Shown here: positions 38,727 through 53,700 of the stretch, piece after piece
Layout: each line of letters starts with the position of its first letter
How positions within the stretch are numbered: position 1 is the stretch's first letter
Assembly: GCF_902806685.2 (NCBI RefSeq)
Contig: NC_048557.2
Span: 10,859,554-10,923,553, forward strand
DNA: 64,000 bases
From: Maniola hyperantus
Lineage: Eukaryota; Arthropoda; Insecta; Lepidoptera; Nymphalidae
Reading direction: 5' to 3'
Made by a program: the position numbers and the translations under genes
Notes under the pieces: model-generated
Told to the model about the DNA's origin: nothing
Seen by the model: the letters and a program-made list of their open reading frames with translations, nothing else
The model's database searches: none

Positions 38727-41700
38727 CTGGAAAAAAAATCACAAGTGAATCCCTCTGCTTTATCACCACCATCATCTAAACCCATCTCCGGGTCACTAGC
38801 ACGGATCTCTTTTCATCTCTTTCCAAGTGCGGATTTAATTAAATAAAACGCACATAATTCCGAAAAGTTAGAGGTACGTGCCCGGGATCGAACCCCCGAC
38901 CTCCAATTAGAAGACGGACGTCCTAACCACTAGGCTATGATCCCACACATTACCTATAAATAAATAATAATTATAAATATACCTTATCGTGGTGTCCGTG
39001 TCCACCCTTCGCGAAATCTCCCTTCTCTCCCTTCGAGTGACCTCCGTGGCTCGAGTGGTGCTGACCTTTCTTGAAGTGACCTCCCTGTTAGCATAACGTC
39101 ACATTAGTTATACATATACAAGCATATAAACAGTGCTTTACTGCTATAAGCTATAACAGTATAATAGATATCAGTAGCTTATGCCCGCGACTTCATCCGC
39201 GTGGACCACACAACAAAACCCTATTATACCCCCTGTATAATCTGCGAAGACATTTAAGGTTCATAATCATGTATGTAAGTTTAGTTTACATGATCAAACA
39301 CAGATGGCGCTGATTTCCTTGATGTCGCGCTAAAATTTATAGCCTAAGGAAACATAATATTATGTCGAGTCAAACATTAATATTATTGTTGTTCAAAGTT
39401 CGCAGTTGTCAGTTAATAAACTAAATCTTTACATACTCAATATGGATGGAAAAACTCATTAAAACTATTAACTATCATGAAACTTCCATAAAATATTCAT
39501 GCACAAGAAACTGCAGGACAAGTAAATGCTAATATAATTAAACTTCTGTCAGAGATAAGCCGGTAAAATATCTTATGACATTCGTTGCAGCATCCCATCC
39601 ATAAATAAATAAATATTAAAGCATTTTGTCTTCAGAAGTTTTTAAATCGATAGATAAGTAGGTATACAACATAAAGAAGAAGAAACTATGTAACTGTACC
39701 TAGGTGCCCTGAACAGCTCAATGCGTCGCTGAGTCTGGAAACTGTACATTTTCCATGTAGGTAGCTATAACCGCGATTACCAAAACTGCGAGTTTAATTT
39801 TAAATACCTTGCTGCCGTAGAGTCGCTAATCGTTACTTAAGATTGACTTAACGAGACAGATTTATGTGAGAGATATAGCTCAGTCTCGTTTTAACTAAAC
39901 TTAAGTAACGATTAAGCGACTGAGTACGGCTGTTAGTGTCTCAGAAAAGAAAACCTTGCAAAACAATACCTAAGTACTCAATACTGTACCTATAATTTTT
40001 ACGAATCAATAACATTGGATTTTTTCCAAAATGATTACCAATACTTTGTAAAGTAAACAAAAGATACCTACTGCAATTGAATTTGTTTTCAAAAACTTCG
40101 AAGATTGCAACATGTTTAAAACTCATTAAAGGTTAAAGTCAACAACTCCAAAAGCAATGAAAATGATGCAAATATCATCTCGTAGTTAATTGAATTTTGT
40201 TGCCAAATAGTACAATGATAGCTTTGACCCTTTTTTCTATAAGTAGGTAAGTAAGTACCTACTAGTTTTACTAAAGAATACAATAATTAAATTGTTATAC
40301 TATTTGTTCCGTACTGGAACAGAATATATTTTAAGGTCAACATAATTTGGAGGATTTTTTCTAGCAAATTTATCTCATATTTATTTTCGTAATTGTTCAT
40401 TGGGTTGGTTTTGTCGAGCGCCCCCTAGCGCCGATGCAACGCATGCCAATGCGTCCTTCTGATTGGCGATTCGGCGCCATCATATCTCTCAGATCGACTG
40501 CAATAATCGATAAGCACGCGTTCCAGTGCAAAACAAATTAATTTCTGGAATCTGGACTCAATCGATGTGTTGTGATTGTGATTTAACTGAAACCAGTGAC
40601 CCCTTTATTTTCAAGACAATATATATGTGAAAATACGGTGCTATCGACACAGAAGACCTGGGCCCAGGGTGTTATGCTGCAGCTGGCGCAAAGGGTAAGT
40701 GCTCGGTATATCATTCCCTATTGAACATATATTTTTTGGTGCCTCGAACCGCATTATAAACCTCCAGGTTGTGTTTTCTAGAGATACTTTGTGTTCTTTA
40801 CGTAAATTATCAATCCCCACGCGTTCGAATTCGGTGCATTTTGTTACCTACGCAATATGGCCGACGCCGCAGCGTTTGATATTTACGAAAGAGAAATAAT
40901 TATTTCGGAGCTACGAAGGACACTAGATCTAGTTTCCGATGAAGAACAGTTTCGTGCGCGATTACCAGACTTAACCGCTCAACATCGGAAATTTATAAAA
41001 ATTCAAACTAAAATCGAGAGAACTTTAATGAAGGCAAAGTGTTTTGATAAAGAGGAACAACTAGACATTCGGAATGAATTTAATGACTGTTACTTTGAAA
41101 TTTTAAAACACTCAAATAAATTGAAAAAAACGGATGAAGAGCGTAGACGATCTAGCATCTATTTACAACGCCCATCATTTTCTAGCGCCCATTTTGACAA
41201 ACTACCAAAACTTCCCCTGCCGTCATTTTCGGGTGAATCAACCGATTGGCAGTCTTACTACGATCTTTATTGTTCCTTAATACACGACAACCTTGCCTAC
41301 ACGGAGGTAGAAAAATTCCGTTACCTATTACTTACTTTAAAGGGTGAACCGTATAACTTAATAAAATCTATTCCTATAACGGAAGATAATTATACAATTG
41401 CCGTTGATACTTTGGTGTCTCGTTACGACAATAAACGAGTTATCGCATCAAAACACATAAATAAAATTCTGGATTTGAAACCATGTTCAGAAAAAATATC
41501 TTGCCTTCGGGAATTGTTAAATATCTATCAAGAAAATATAAAGGCATTAGAGACGATGCAATTTCCCGTAAAACATTGGAGTTTTATATTGCTTAATTTA
41601 TTATTACGAAAAATTCCGCATTCCGTGCGAAAACGTTTTGAACTTTCGTTGGCTAGTCCATCTGAAATTCCAAACATTTATATTCTCATTCAATTTCTTG

Positions 41701-44700
41701 AACGCGAACTCGCTGCGTGTGAAATTACGGGTCAATCAAAATTTATCGATAACCTAGTAGGTAGCTCACAAACGCGCGGTAATGCTAATGCCGCCGCCGC
41801 CGTCGCCTCCGCTGGCCGTCCCACCGCGCCTGTGACTCACACGAGTCGCATCGCGCGCGGTTCGTATCCCGCTAACGTTAATGAGTCCGCTAGCCAATCG
41901 CAACCTTATGCCCATAATAATAAGGTCTGTATTTGTTGCGGCGACTTTCATCACCTATCTAAATGTAAAAGGTTTTTAGATCTTCCTCCACAAGATCGAT
42001 ATGCATTTGTACAAGGAAAAAACGTCTGTGAAAATTGCCTATCCCTGGAACACGAAAGGAAAAACTGTAAGAGTAGCTTTGTTTGTAAGTACTGTTTTAA
42101 TCGTCACAACAGTGCGATTTGTTTATCTCAAAAAAAACCCACTGTTTTGACAGCTGTCGGTGTTACACACGACGATAACAGTGCTTCTATGGAGGAATGC
42201 AATACCGGCTCCTCGCTCCCGGTTGCCGCTAATTGTGATTCTAAATATTATTACGATAATATCGGCGATATTAATGCTTGCTCCACGGCTTCTAAGGATC
42301 GCTCTCATATCGTATTGCTATCAACTGCACTCGTTAACGTGCGTGTTGACGGCATCGACCGCGGGACCGTTCGCTGTATGCTCGACACTGGTAGTCAGGG
42401 GACGTTTATCACTGAAGCTGGCGCGCAACGGTTGGATCTATCGCGACGAACAATAAACGTACCGGTATTCGGTATTGGAGATGACCAACCTGTCTATCCA
42501 CGGGGGATAGTCTCGTTCAATATCACCCCTAGAAATCAAAACAAACCAGTCATACCAATTGATGCAATGATATTTCCTAAACTTATTTCACAAATGCCTA
42601 GTGCGCCTTTACCTCGTACTGAGTGGGCACATATCAAAAACCTAAGCTTGGCAGACCCTAACTTTCATATCCCGCAACCAGTGGAGGTAATCTTGGGTGC
42701 AGATGTATTATCGGAAATTTTACTAAACAACACTATCTCTGGTCCACCTGGCACGCCGATAGCTATAAATAGTGTATTCGGTTACTTGTTGTCAGGTAAG
42801 CTTTCCTTCGATTCGTTCCCCCCACGTGCGTTTGTTAACTCATGCTCAAATGACACTCATGCATACTGGAGCTCCTTTGCTAATGACAATTATTTGCAAC
42901 AGTTTCGGGAGCTTAAATCCTTCCCTGAGCAGCGGTCCATGACACGGGAAGAAACTATTTGGGAAGATGTAGAATGCAATCCACAATTAAAGCTTTCGTA
43001 TCACTGCGTAACTAAAGACTTCAGCACCACGCGAACCAGAGTCGTGCTGCGATTCAGTCCCGAACAGCCTAAAATATGTGAATCTCACCTATGTACCGTC
43101 ACGCCGCATCTTGCTTTGCGTACGATAAAGCATCTCGCAAGTGACGAAGCAGACCTTTTTTATATTGGTTCAAAGTTTTTAAATAATTACGTGTTTACTA
43201 ACAATGTTGTGTCAAGTGAGAGCACCGCCGAAAGGGCTCTTAAGTTACAATCCAAATCAATTCAACTTTGTAAGTTAGCCAGTTTTGAATTACGCCAATG
43301 GCATAGCAACACACCAGCCGTAATGGCCGCTGTCCAGCCTGCCGACACTCATGGCGAGCGGCCTGAAATCGTGTCTATCCCACGATATGTTTTTACTGGC
43401 ACGAATAATGTTATTCATTTAAATGACTTTTCCGATGCCACTGAAAGAACATACCTGGCGTGTGTTTATTGGCGTCACACTAATGAACTCGTTAAAGTTT
43501 CAATCTTTCTGTTACTCGGCAAAACGCGAGTCGCTTCCTTAAGGCTACGACTGACAATCACACAGTCTGATAGTTATGATTTCTTTTCGAGATTTTCCTC
43601 TTTTGAAAAGTTGGCACTTGTGTTCCGATTTTACCTTAAATATAAGAAAAATAAAAGTTCGTGTTCCAATCATGTATCTATCCAGGAGAGGAACTTTGCT
43701 ATAAACCGACTAATTAAAATTATTCAAATGACCACTTCCGGTGATGAAATTATCAATATTTCCGAGGGACATTGTCCTTCCAATATATTAAAACATTTAA
43801 ATCCTTTCTTAGACGACAATGAATGCTTACGTGTTGGCGAACGATTACATAAAACTTTACTCACTTACAACTCGAAACATCAGTTAATTCTACCAAAGAA
43901 ACACGCATTTATCAATTCATTAATTGATGACGTGCTAGTGCATGCCAGTTTTAAAACGATGCAGTATTTCTTATATCAAAATTGGACACCATTCGGCAGA
44001 GACGCGATTCACAAACGAATACATAAACGCGTCAAATATTTGTGTGCGAGCCCTGTGCGAACTCAGTCTTCCATGGGGATATTGCCCGCCTCACGTATGA
44101 GATCCAAACGTCCGTTTCTTAAAACTTTCGTTGATTACTGTATCTGGGAACCTCTTACAGCCGTTCCTGATGTTTCACTGATAGATGCCCCACCTAACAG
44201 ACTTACGCGATGGCGTTGGATACAGCAAGCTGTCCAACATTTCTGGAACCGTTGGAGCCGCGAATACTTGCATGATATTCAACAGCGTATCAAGTGGTTT
44301 CGTAATAACGGCCCTCCTATTTGTGAAGGTATTTTTGTCGTCGTATGTGACGATAACTTGCCTCCTTTGCAATGGTGCCTGGCTAGAGTTCACGCCCTTC
44401 ATCCTGGATCGGACGGTGAACGCGAGTTGTGACGTTGAAATATGGCAAGCCCCTTTTCAAACGTCCTGTCGTTAAAATTTGCCCTCTACCTGAGCAATAA
44501 TTCAATTTTCCCAAAATTATTCTAAAGTTAAATTTTAAAACATAATATATTTAGCTTTAACCATTATTTTTTTAATTATTAAGTTCTTTAGTTTTGTTAA
44601 GTTTAGTCATAAAGTTAGTTAAAAGATCTACGTTCTTTTAAGGCGAGCGGCATGTTCCGTACTGGAACAGAATATATTTTAAGGTCAACATAATTTGGAG

Positions 44701-47700
44701 GATTTTTTCTAGCAAATTTATCTCATATTTATTTTCGTAATTGTTCATTGGGTTGGTTTTGTCGAGCGCCCCCTAGCGCCGATGCAACGCATGCCAATGC
44801 GTCCTTCTGATTGGCGATTCGGCGCCATCATATCTCTCAGATCGACTGCAATAATCGATAAGCACGCGTTCCAGTGCAAAACAAATTAATTTCTGGAATC
44901 TGGACTCAATCGATGTGTTGTGATTGTGATTTAACTGAAACCAGTGACCCCTTTATTTTCAAGACAATATATATGTGAAAATACGGTGCTATCGACACAG
45001 AAGACCTGGGCCCAGGGTGTTATGCTGCAGCTGGCGCAAAGGGTAAGTGCTCGGTATATCATTCCCTATTGAACACTATTTAAATAAATCTTAGCCTTCA
45101 ATTTGTTAGCAACTGGAAAATTATTTTGTTTCATAATAACGTATCTAGCTATCTAAGCTGAGAATTCAGGTCTTATTTAACATCTTGCTTAATTTTTTAG
45201 ATAACTATCTATTCTTGCAATTCACGAAGGCGGGTGAACTTTACTTGTGGTAACGTCGTTTCCATGGTCATTGCGTAAGTGTGCGTGCATGTCGGACCAA
45301 TCAGTCACGAGCAAGCGCTCGCAAACGCACACATTTAGTGTACCTTACGTATACCGATACGACATAAACACAAGCATGAGTCAGTGGCCTTCGTGAAATG
45401 CAAGAACTATATTGGTAAGTTACCTACTCATAAATAATGATTTAATGTTTGATTTGCCACAGGCTAAAGAGAAAGCATAAATGTATATGAATAATAAATA
45501 TGAATCGCCAAAATATATATACGCGCATAGCTTCCGAACGACTGCACCAAATTGATTAGGTACTTAATTTTTTTGTTGTGTTTATAATTCTCGGGACAAG
45601 GTTTGTATGAAAGATTTTTTTTTGGAAAATCCACGGGTAAAGATTGTTAGTACAATTAAAGGGGAAAATGCGACAACCGTGAATTTGTGGAAAAAAATTA
45701 AAAGGTGTTATTTTTTGTACGATGGTAGGTATGGAACCCTGAGTGAGACTCGCACTTGTTCGTTTTTTTTTTTGTAATTTTTGCTCAAATTATTATGTAA
45801 CAAGAATATGACAGGTGTGCAAAATTACAAACGATTTCGCGGTTCCTAGACTTTACACTTGATAGATTCGCAAAGAAATGAAGCCGAAAGTAACACACTT
45901 TCTATAGACACTGGTCGCTCGTGCGTTACAATGATTCAACCAATGATATTTTTAAACGCAGAGTATAGGACATCTCTACATAGTATAAAATAAAGTCGCT
46001 TCCCGCTGTCTGTATGTATGAACGCGTAGATCTTTTAAACTACGCAACGGATTTTAATGCGGTTTTCACCAATAGATAGAGTGATTCAAGAGGAAGGTTT
46101 ATAGGTATATTGGTTTGTGTTAATTTGTTGAAATATTTGAACGAAATGTTGGAAGAAATCAAGCTTCCATCGGAAATTAACAAATATTCCGCGCAACAAA
46201 ACGTGACGGAGGCGGCGCTGGTCGCATTTATAATATTAATACGGAGTGACACTACATAAGTATCTGCATTGCCACCTATGCGAAGCCGGGGCGGGTCGCT
46301 AGTAATTTATAAAAGCCGTAAACATGAACAGTTCTTGCAACTCACGAAGGCGAGTGAACTTTACTTGTGGTTATGTCGTATACATGGGCAATATGTAGGT
46401 GTGCGTGCATGTCGGACCAATCAGTCGCGAGCAAACGCTCGCAAACGCACACATTTAGTGTTACTTACTTATACCGATACGACTTAAACACAAGCATGAG
46501 CCACTCGCCTTCGTGAAATGCAAAAACTATACATAAAGGTGCAGACACACTACTTATGTTGCAAGTTAGGTCAATCGTTTGCCTATTTTTCGCAGCAGAT
46601 CGCTAAAGTAAAAATTGACTGAATGATCAAAAAAAATCAACGTACAGATCGAGCTGTTTAGCATGCAGATAGCTATTATGATGTATAACATCAGCTAAGA
46701 AAGGATTTTTAAAGTGGGAAAGTAAACCATGGGTTTGAAATTTGGGTAGCCCACGCCGACGAAGTCGCGGGCATAAGCTAGTCTTGTAAATAAAATTATC
46801 CTAGTTAAGTATTGATCGAAGCTTATGATAATCCCTTAATATCGGCGCTTGGAATAACTACAGATTGACCTTTTCAAGGAGTTGTGTTTTCCTCAATTTT
46901 CCCACAATTCTATTTACGTAACAAAGATTCTTAGAAGATTAGCGAGGATTTATCTTATTATTTTTCTTAACTACAAAGGCGTATTCTCGGGCAATGCTTA
47001 AGGCGCTGTGGTTACCTAAGTTTCCTTCTCTCTCGCACATTCAACATTTTCAATGATTGTGAAAGAATCAGTACACTTTTAACAATAATATGGCTCAGCC
47101 AAGTCCTAAATAATAAGTTTAAAAAAAACATTCATTTTAGACATATTTTTTTATCGTAACATACCTAGTTTTGATAGAGAAAAATGATGATGATTGATGA
47201 CAAATACTGATTGTTTTCGCCATTTTTCTCTATGAAACACTACTGATATTACAATAAAAATATTTCTAAAATGAACGCAATTTTATTGTTTACTAGCTTA
47301 TGTGCGCGACTTCGTCCGCGTGGACTACACAAATTTGAATTTGGTAGGGGTAAGGGTTGAATTTTCAAAAATACTTTCTTTACGGAAGGCTACGTCATAA
47401 TACTGAATGCCAAACAGCCCGATCCGTCCAGTAGTTTCAGCTGTGCGTTGATAGATCAGTCAGTCAGTCAGTCAGTCAGCTTTTCCTTTTATATATATTT
47501 AGACTTAAGACTTAGTAGAGTATTATTGTTAAATGTGTACCGATTATTTTACAATCATTCAAAATGTCAGAATGTGGGATAGAGAAAGAAACTTAGGTAC
47601 CCACAGCGCCTTAAGCCATTGGGTCAAATGTAAATACCCAAACCCCCACAGTATCATACACTTAACAAAATCGCTACTTTGGCCCTCGGGACTAAGCTTT

Positions 47701-50700
47701 TAGAGAATTTACGGTCACTATAAGAACCCTTTTGCGATGTAATATACACTTTCTGCACCTGAGTTTTTACGCAAAATTTTTCTCGTATTATAGATATAGC
47801 TGTAGTCCACGACTTTGTCCGCTTGGAATTGGATTTTTTAAATTTCCGTTTTTTCGGTGGGAATATATGATATTTTCTCAGGATAAAAAGTAACCTATAT
47901 CCGTCTCCAGGATGCTCTGACGATCAGGTTTAGTGAAAAATCAGACAAGACAGATATATACTTTTATGCATGTACCTATACCGAACACGAAGAGTTATCT
48001 AGTGCTAATGCCCGCAACTTCGTCTTCGGTCGTCGTCTTTCGGTTTTTTAGGGTTCCGTAACTCAAAAGGAAAAAAGTAACCCTTATTTTAAGGGTTACT
48101 TTTTTCATACATTTATAGGGTACCTACCTACTTCCCGTTGAGCTAGAATCATGAAAGGCAGGTAGATAGGTCTTATAGCACAAATAAAGGAAAAAATCTA
48201 AAAACCATGAATTTGTGATTAGGTACATCACAAAAAATGTGTTCATGAACAAACAATTAGTATTTTAAATTTTCAAAGTAAAATATCTTTACCAAGTGAG
48301 GTATCATATGAATGGGCCTTTACCTGTACATTCTAATTTTTGAAGATAGATTTTGAAAAGGTTTTGATTTATCGTGCAAAAAGTCGAAAAAATACCCGAG
48401 TACGGAAGCCGCGGTGTGCGAGTCTGACTCGCACTTAGCTGGTTTTTTGAATCCCTGGAAACTTTAATTTTCCGGGATATAAAGTAGCCTGTGCCCATCT
48501 CTAGGACGCAAGCTATTTTTGTACAAAATTTCGTCAAAATCGGTTAAGTAGATGGGGCGTGAAAATATAGTAGACATACTTTCACATTTTTAAAAATTAG
48601 TATTGGTAAAGATCACCCATTATTTGAAAGTCTAGTAAATACTTGAAAGTTTTTATGTGTATATGAGATTTTTTAAGTAAGTAGGTACCCATATTCTGAT
48701 TACACTTTCAGTTCGAAATCTTTTCATTGTATTGTATTGCAATGTTTTACAAAACTTTATGGAGTCAATAATTTTAACGAAACGAACAAAAAATGATAAA
48801 ACAAGCAATGTAATTCTGAATTCTTGCGATTCTTCTGTTGCACATCACTTTACCTACCTTGTCATCACGACTTTCTTAACCAATGGTTTGTTTCGTCATG
48901 ACCTTATTCGTCTAAGTGGCATCTCTAAATTTTCAGCTTTTTAGGGTTTCCGTACCTCAAAAAGAAAAACGGAACCCTTATAGGCTCACTTCGTTGTCTC
49001 TTTCTGGGATCTCTTATTAACTTTCTATTAAAGTCACTTCCAATGAAACTCCAGTCTACTATTGACACGAGAGGGACTTACCGAAAAATCAGATTTAACC
49101 TTGTGGACTGTCTCATTAATCCATGGTGAATTCTTCAGTCTTCTCCATTACTCTTTTTCTCACTTACCTTCACAAATAAGAACTTACCGAGGAGTGCTCC
49201 TTCTTGCTGCTATGGCCTCCGTCGAATTCTTCATCATCGGAGTCTCCGTCTTCCTCAAAGAACTCCACTTTCTTCTCGTATTCTTCTTTCTTGTGGATGT
49301 CATGACTGCCTTTTGTGCTGTGACCTTTTGAATGTTTTCCTGATTCTTCGTACTGTGAGTTTGAAAACGTGAATTTATTATAAGGTAAATTTGTATTGTG
49401 GAGTTTCCCTGAGAGATAAGATCCGAAATGAGGAGATCCGCAGGAGAACCAAGGTCACTGACATAGCCCAAACTATTAGCAAGCTGAAGTGGCAGTGGGC
49501 AGGTCATGCCTGTCGTAGAGACGATGGCCGTTGGAGCCGGAAAGTCCTTGAGTGGAGACCGCGTTTAAGCAAGCGTAGTGTGGGACGCCCTCCAGCACGA
49601 TGGACCGACGATATAAAGAGGCTGGCGGGAAGTGGCTGGATGAGGAAGGCTGAGGACCGGCGGGGTGATTACGTTGCAATAGCGACAGCAACGCGACAAC
49701 AGTACCTAGCAATGCGAGAGTTCATTTGCCGTTTCTCTTCTTCTTCTTCATATTTTGCTTTGTGGCTATTGCTGTCTCTCTCTAGCCGGTCGTTTGACAG
49801 CAATGATCGCGAGAGTAACGCCTGTCGCAAGCCTGTCGCGAGATACGTAATCACGCGCCGGGTGTGGCTCTTTAAGGAAGGCCTATGTCCAACAGTGGAC
49901 ATCCACAGGCTGATGATGATGAAATATTGTGTACTAGCCTAGTAGTCGCGTCAAAAGCCAATGTCTTTTCCTCGGAAGTCCTCAAGAACAACTTCAATTT
50001 TTTTTAAATATTTTTTTTTCAACGTTAGTTTTCGTATTCCTGAAAGTATTTAGTTTGTTCAGAATCAGTAACAGAATCGATTGCAATCATTTTTACATCT
50101 TATGTTTTGTACCAAAAAATACTTTAAAAACCTGCAAGTTTGGACACCTAGTTGAATGACCGCATGCACCAGCTGATTCAATCCGCGTAAGCGGCAGCGC
50201 GCACGATCTTCCAGCCGTCCCGCTCGCTTGGGGTGACCATGTTTTTGCGAGGACACCGACTAAACTTTGGACTTTTATATGCGCTGACAAACTATGCTTT
50301 TGTCCTGCTTCTTTTAAATGACTGGTTTATATTCTGTAATCACTGTATATTTTATTTTGTTTTTAACTACGACATGGAAATCCTTATTTTATTTTATCTG
50401 ATTGAGTAATGTTTTAATTTATGATTTCGTAAATGTAATGAACTAGAATAATTTTAATGTAATTGTAATATTCTTTAACCATTTGCACACCAGGACCTGG
50501 TAGAATGTGTCAGGCAACTCAACTGATGTAACACCTACATTTACCCACATTCCAGCGAATAAACGTTTATTTATTATTTATTTATTAACACTAGCTTATA
50601 ACTTGGTAAACTTTCATAATTTGTTTTTGGAATTTTGTATACAGGTAGGTATTTTATTCATGTAATATTCGACACGTATTTTGGTTTTTGCTTATAATAC

Positions 50701-53700
50701 AACTAACGTACCTATTCTTTGAAATCGTATTCAATGGGACATACCTAACTATTTATAGTTTAATAATATATTCTTTATATTTAACATGACGTAAATTTGT
50801 AAATGTATGCAGTGCAGACATCCAAATTCATTCGTCCATTTTCGTCGATACTATAATCAATAATTATAAGTTCGTAACTTACCTCATATGAAATGGTCAT
50901 ACCTTGGCGTGTTTCTTGCCATGCTCCTCATGGTGGTGCGAGCCGTAGTGGTCGTCTTCGTCGTGGTGACTCTCGTCGACGCCGCCGTGGTCGTGGTACT
51001 TGTCGAGATGGTTCTCTTTGTCGTGGTGACCCTTGTTGGACTTTATGTCTTTGTGCACGCCCTGGGAATATAACACAAAAATTTAATTATTGACTATCCC
51101 AACTTGTTTGGAGTCATACACGGTGGAATTTTAGTTGTTTTGAAGCCGTGAGCCGAAGCCGAACTTTTCGGAGTGATGTGCGTTTTAAGCAATTAAATAT
51201 TATCATTAATATGCTTTATTGGTGGTGAGAAAACCTGCATGGCTGAGAGTACTGACGTTTTCCCTTAAAAAAAAAGTACCAAGTTCGCATCTTAGACGAT
51301 ATTAAAGCGCGCAGAGGTCAATGGCCGCCACGCGCGTCATCGGGTGTGAGTGCGTGTATTTTAATCAACAGCTGAAGATAACGTTTGTAGGGTGACCATA
51401 ATCATCTGTTCAAAAGTGGATATCTTTGGTAAGCGATCACTTTGGTATTCTTAAGTAAAATAAAAAAATAAAAATACGTGTTAATTAGATTTCGTTTCTA
51501 TACAACATAAAAAAAATGTGCAAAACCAAAAAAATCTTCCTGTATATAAAAATGAATCTCAGCGATTCATTTTGTGGTTCATGTGTTGGTTGGAAATATC
51601 GAGAACAGCTGAACCGATTTCGCAAATTCTTTTTTTATAATATTCCTTGAAGTACGAGGATGGTTCCTACGGAGAGAAAAATTTACAAAAATTGCCTGAA
51701 AAAGAATCGACTGTTAGGCGGTATGAAGTTCGTCGGGTCAGCTAGTAATATATAAAAATAGAAGTCAATTAAGTATGAAAATATTATTCTAGTAGGTAAA
51801 TTAATGGCGCACACGGACTTTTTCTGGTTCACATATGCAATAGCTTTTAAGTAATTAAAAAGGCGACTTTCAGCAACTGCGCCACGAATTCATTTATTTT
51901 CATCAATTACTTAAAATTTTACAGGTAGAATTTTAGCTGAAAATGAAATTGATTTTGTTGCAGGAAAATGCGAAAGCGTGTTTGATTGTTGGTTTGTCTT
52001 TTAAATCCACGCGGACGAAGTCGCGGGTTTCTACATAGTTTATAATATTAGTATTGATTTATATGTAGTCAATCACACATGATATTGTCGTGATTTATTA
52101 TAGCAGCATAGCAATTTATCTGATTTGAATACAAGTGAAAAATAATACTTATTGATGACGCTAGTCGGTATGTGGTATCGAACAGGTGCAAACAATTTTT
52201 AACTAAGATTAATAGTTTCACTCAATTTTAATAAAAACAAATAGGTACGAAGTATTTATATAATACTTAGATGATACCCAGGACTTGTGGGAACTCTTCG
52301 AATTTCTGGGATAAAAGTACCTAGTCTATAGTTCGCGACAGGTCGAGATAGCAATCGGGGTATGAGGTGGGAGGACGCCCCGCACACCCACACATCCCCC
52401 GCGCTATCCCGGTGCGGGAGAGCGCGGGTGTTCCCACCCCGATTGCTATCTCGACCTGTCGCGTAGTATAAGTATGTCCGTCCCCGACATGCAAGCTATC
52501 TCGTCTGTACAAAATTTCGTTGAAATTCGTTTGAACAGATGGGCCGTAAAACAGACAGACACACTTTCGCATTTATAATAATATTATGGATTAATTTATA
52601 GTGTGGGAATCGTAAAGGAGTCGGGATTGGGGAGTAGTTGGGATCGTGTTAATTAGATAAGTCTTGGAGGCAGGCTCACTGCCGACTACAATAATTGACT
52701 TGTGAACTTTGACGACTTGCCCCTACTATAGACCTTCTGGCTCCATCTATGTCTTACAAATTCAACAATTAATAATCAAAAAGTATACAATGAAATTTTG
52801 AATAAAATTTTGTGACTTTGACTTCGACTCGACTTTATGGACGTGGACAGAGTGAACTAGAGTGAAGGAACACTCGGTTTGATCCTGAATCGACGATATG
52901 TCAAATATTAGGCTATCACTACCCCCATTATAAAGTGTGTTTGTTTGATGGTTTGTTGGTTTGCCCATCAATCACGTCTAAACGGAGCAACGGATCGACG
53001 TGATTTTTGCAATGGGTATAGTTTAAGACCTGGAAAGGGACAGTCTACTTTTTATCCCGGAAAATCCAAGAGTTCCCACGGGATTTTCAAAAACCTACAT
53101 TCACGCGTACGAAGTCGCGGGCATCAGCTAGTTTTGTATGAATGCAACTAAAAAGCTAATGATAATTACTTGGTATTTTTAACAGCCTAAGGCCTAGGCA
53201 CACTCACGATCACGTTTTTGGGCGCCCATGATTGGCTCACACAAACTTCTCGCACTCTCTCTAAGGCGCTAGCACGAAAGTGAAACAATAACCCTATGAT
53301 ATTATGTGAATCAAGAAATAGTCCTGTATTTCTTCATTCTTCATTTAATGTATCTTAGGCCGGTATATACTTCTAAAACATAAAATTAATAAAAACTGTG
53401 GGACCGGACGTCCAAAATGACTTTACTTTTAATTAGAAAATAGATTTTAAGAATCGAGTTACTTGCGAGTTTAAAATAAAGCAAGTGGTGAGGGCTAAGC
53501 CGACCATCTTGGGCGAAGTTATAAAATTAAGTTGTATAAATTGAAATGAAGCTAGGCACTAAACAAGGGAGCTTGTACCTACAGCTGAAATTTTGACCTC
53601 TTGTCTTCTATTAAGTACTTACCTAGTTTATTGTTTAAAGTTTTTATTGTGGTAGTTTATATTAGGAAATCATACTGTAGTCGCTTGTTCAAAGTTTGTC

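Larger units (their letters stand above)
40305..45075 (+). mobile_element. BEL/Pao LTR retrotransposon, internally deleted, recent insertion
   Basis: Two 423-bp LTRs (40305-40727 and 44653-45075) start TG and end CA and appear identical on reading. The element is flanked by the 5-bp direct repeat ctatt (40300-40304 and 45076-45080), the target-site duplication. A likely primer-binding site starts tggtgcctcgaacc at 40737, and a purine-rich aaggcgagcgg precedes the 3' LTR. It lies antisense in the large intron of the histidine-rich gene. Large parts of pol are gone, so it should depend on other copies. Confidence 0.95.

Noticed and set aside
41766..44475. Extra frames on both strands within the BEL element
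   Set aside because: Overlap the main polyprotein frame and have no domain signature.
49391..49942. 183-codon frame as a host gene
   Set aside because: It is an RTE-like LINE end fused by chance to a MITE reading frame.
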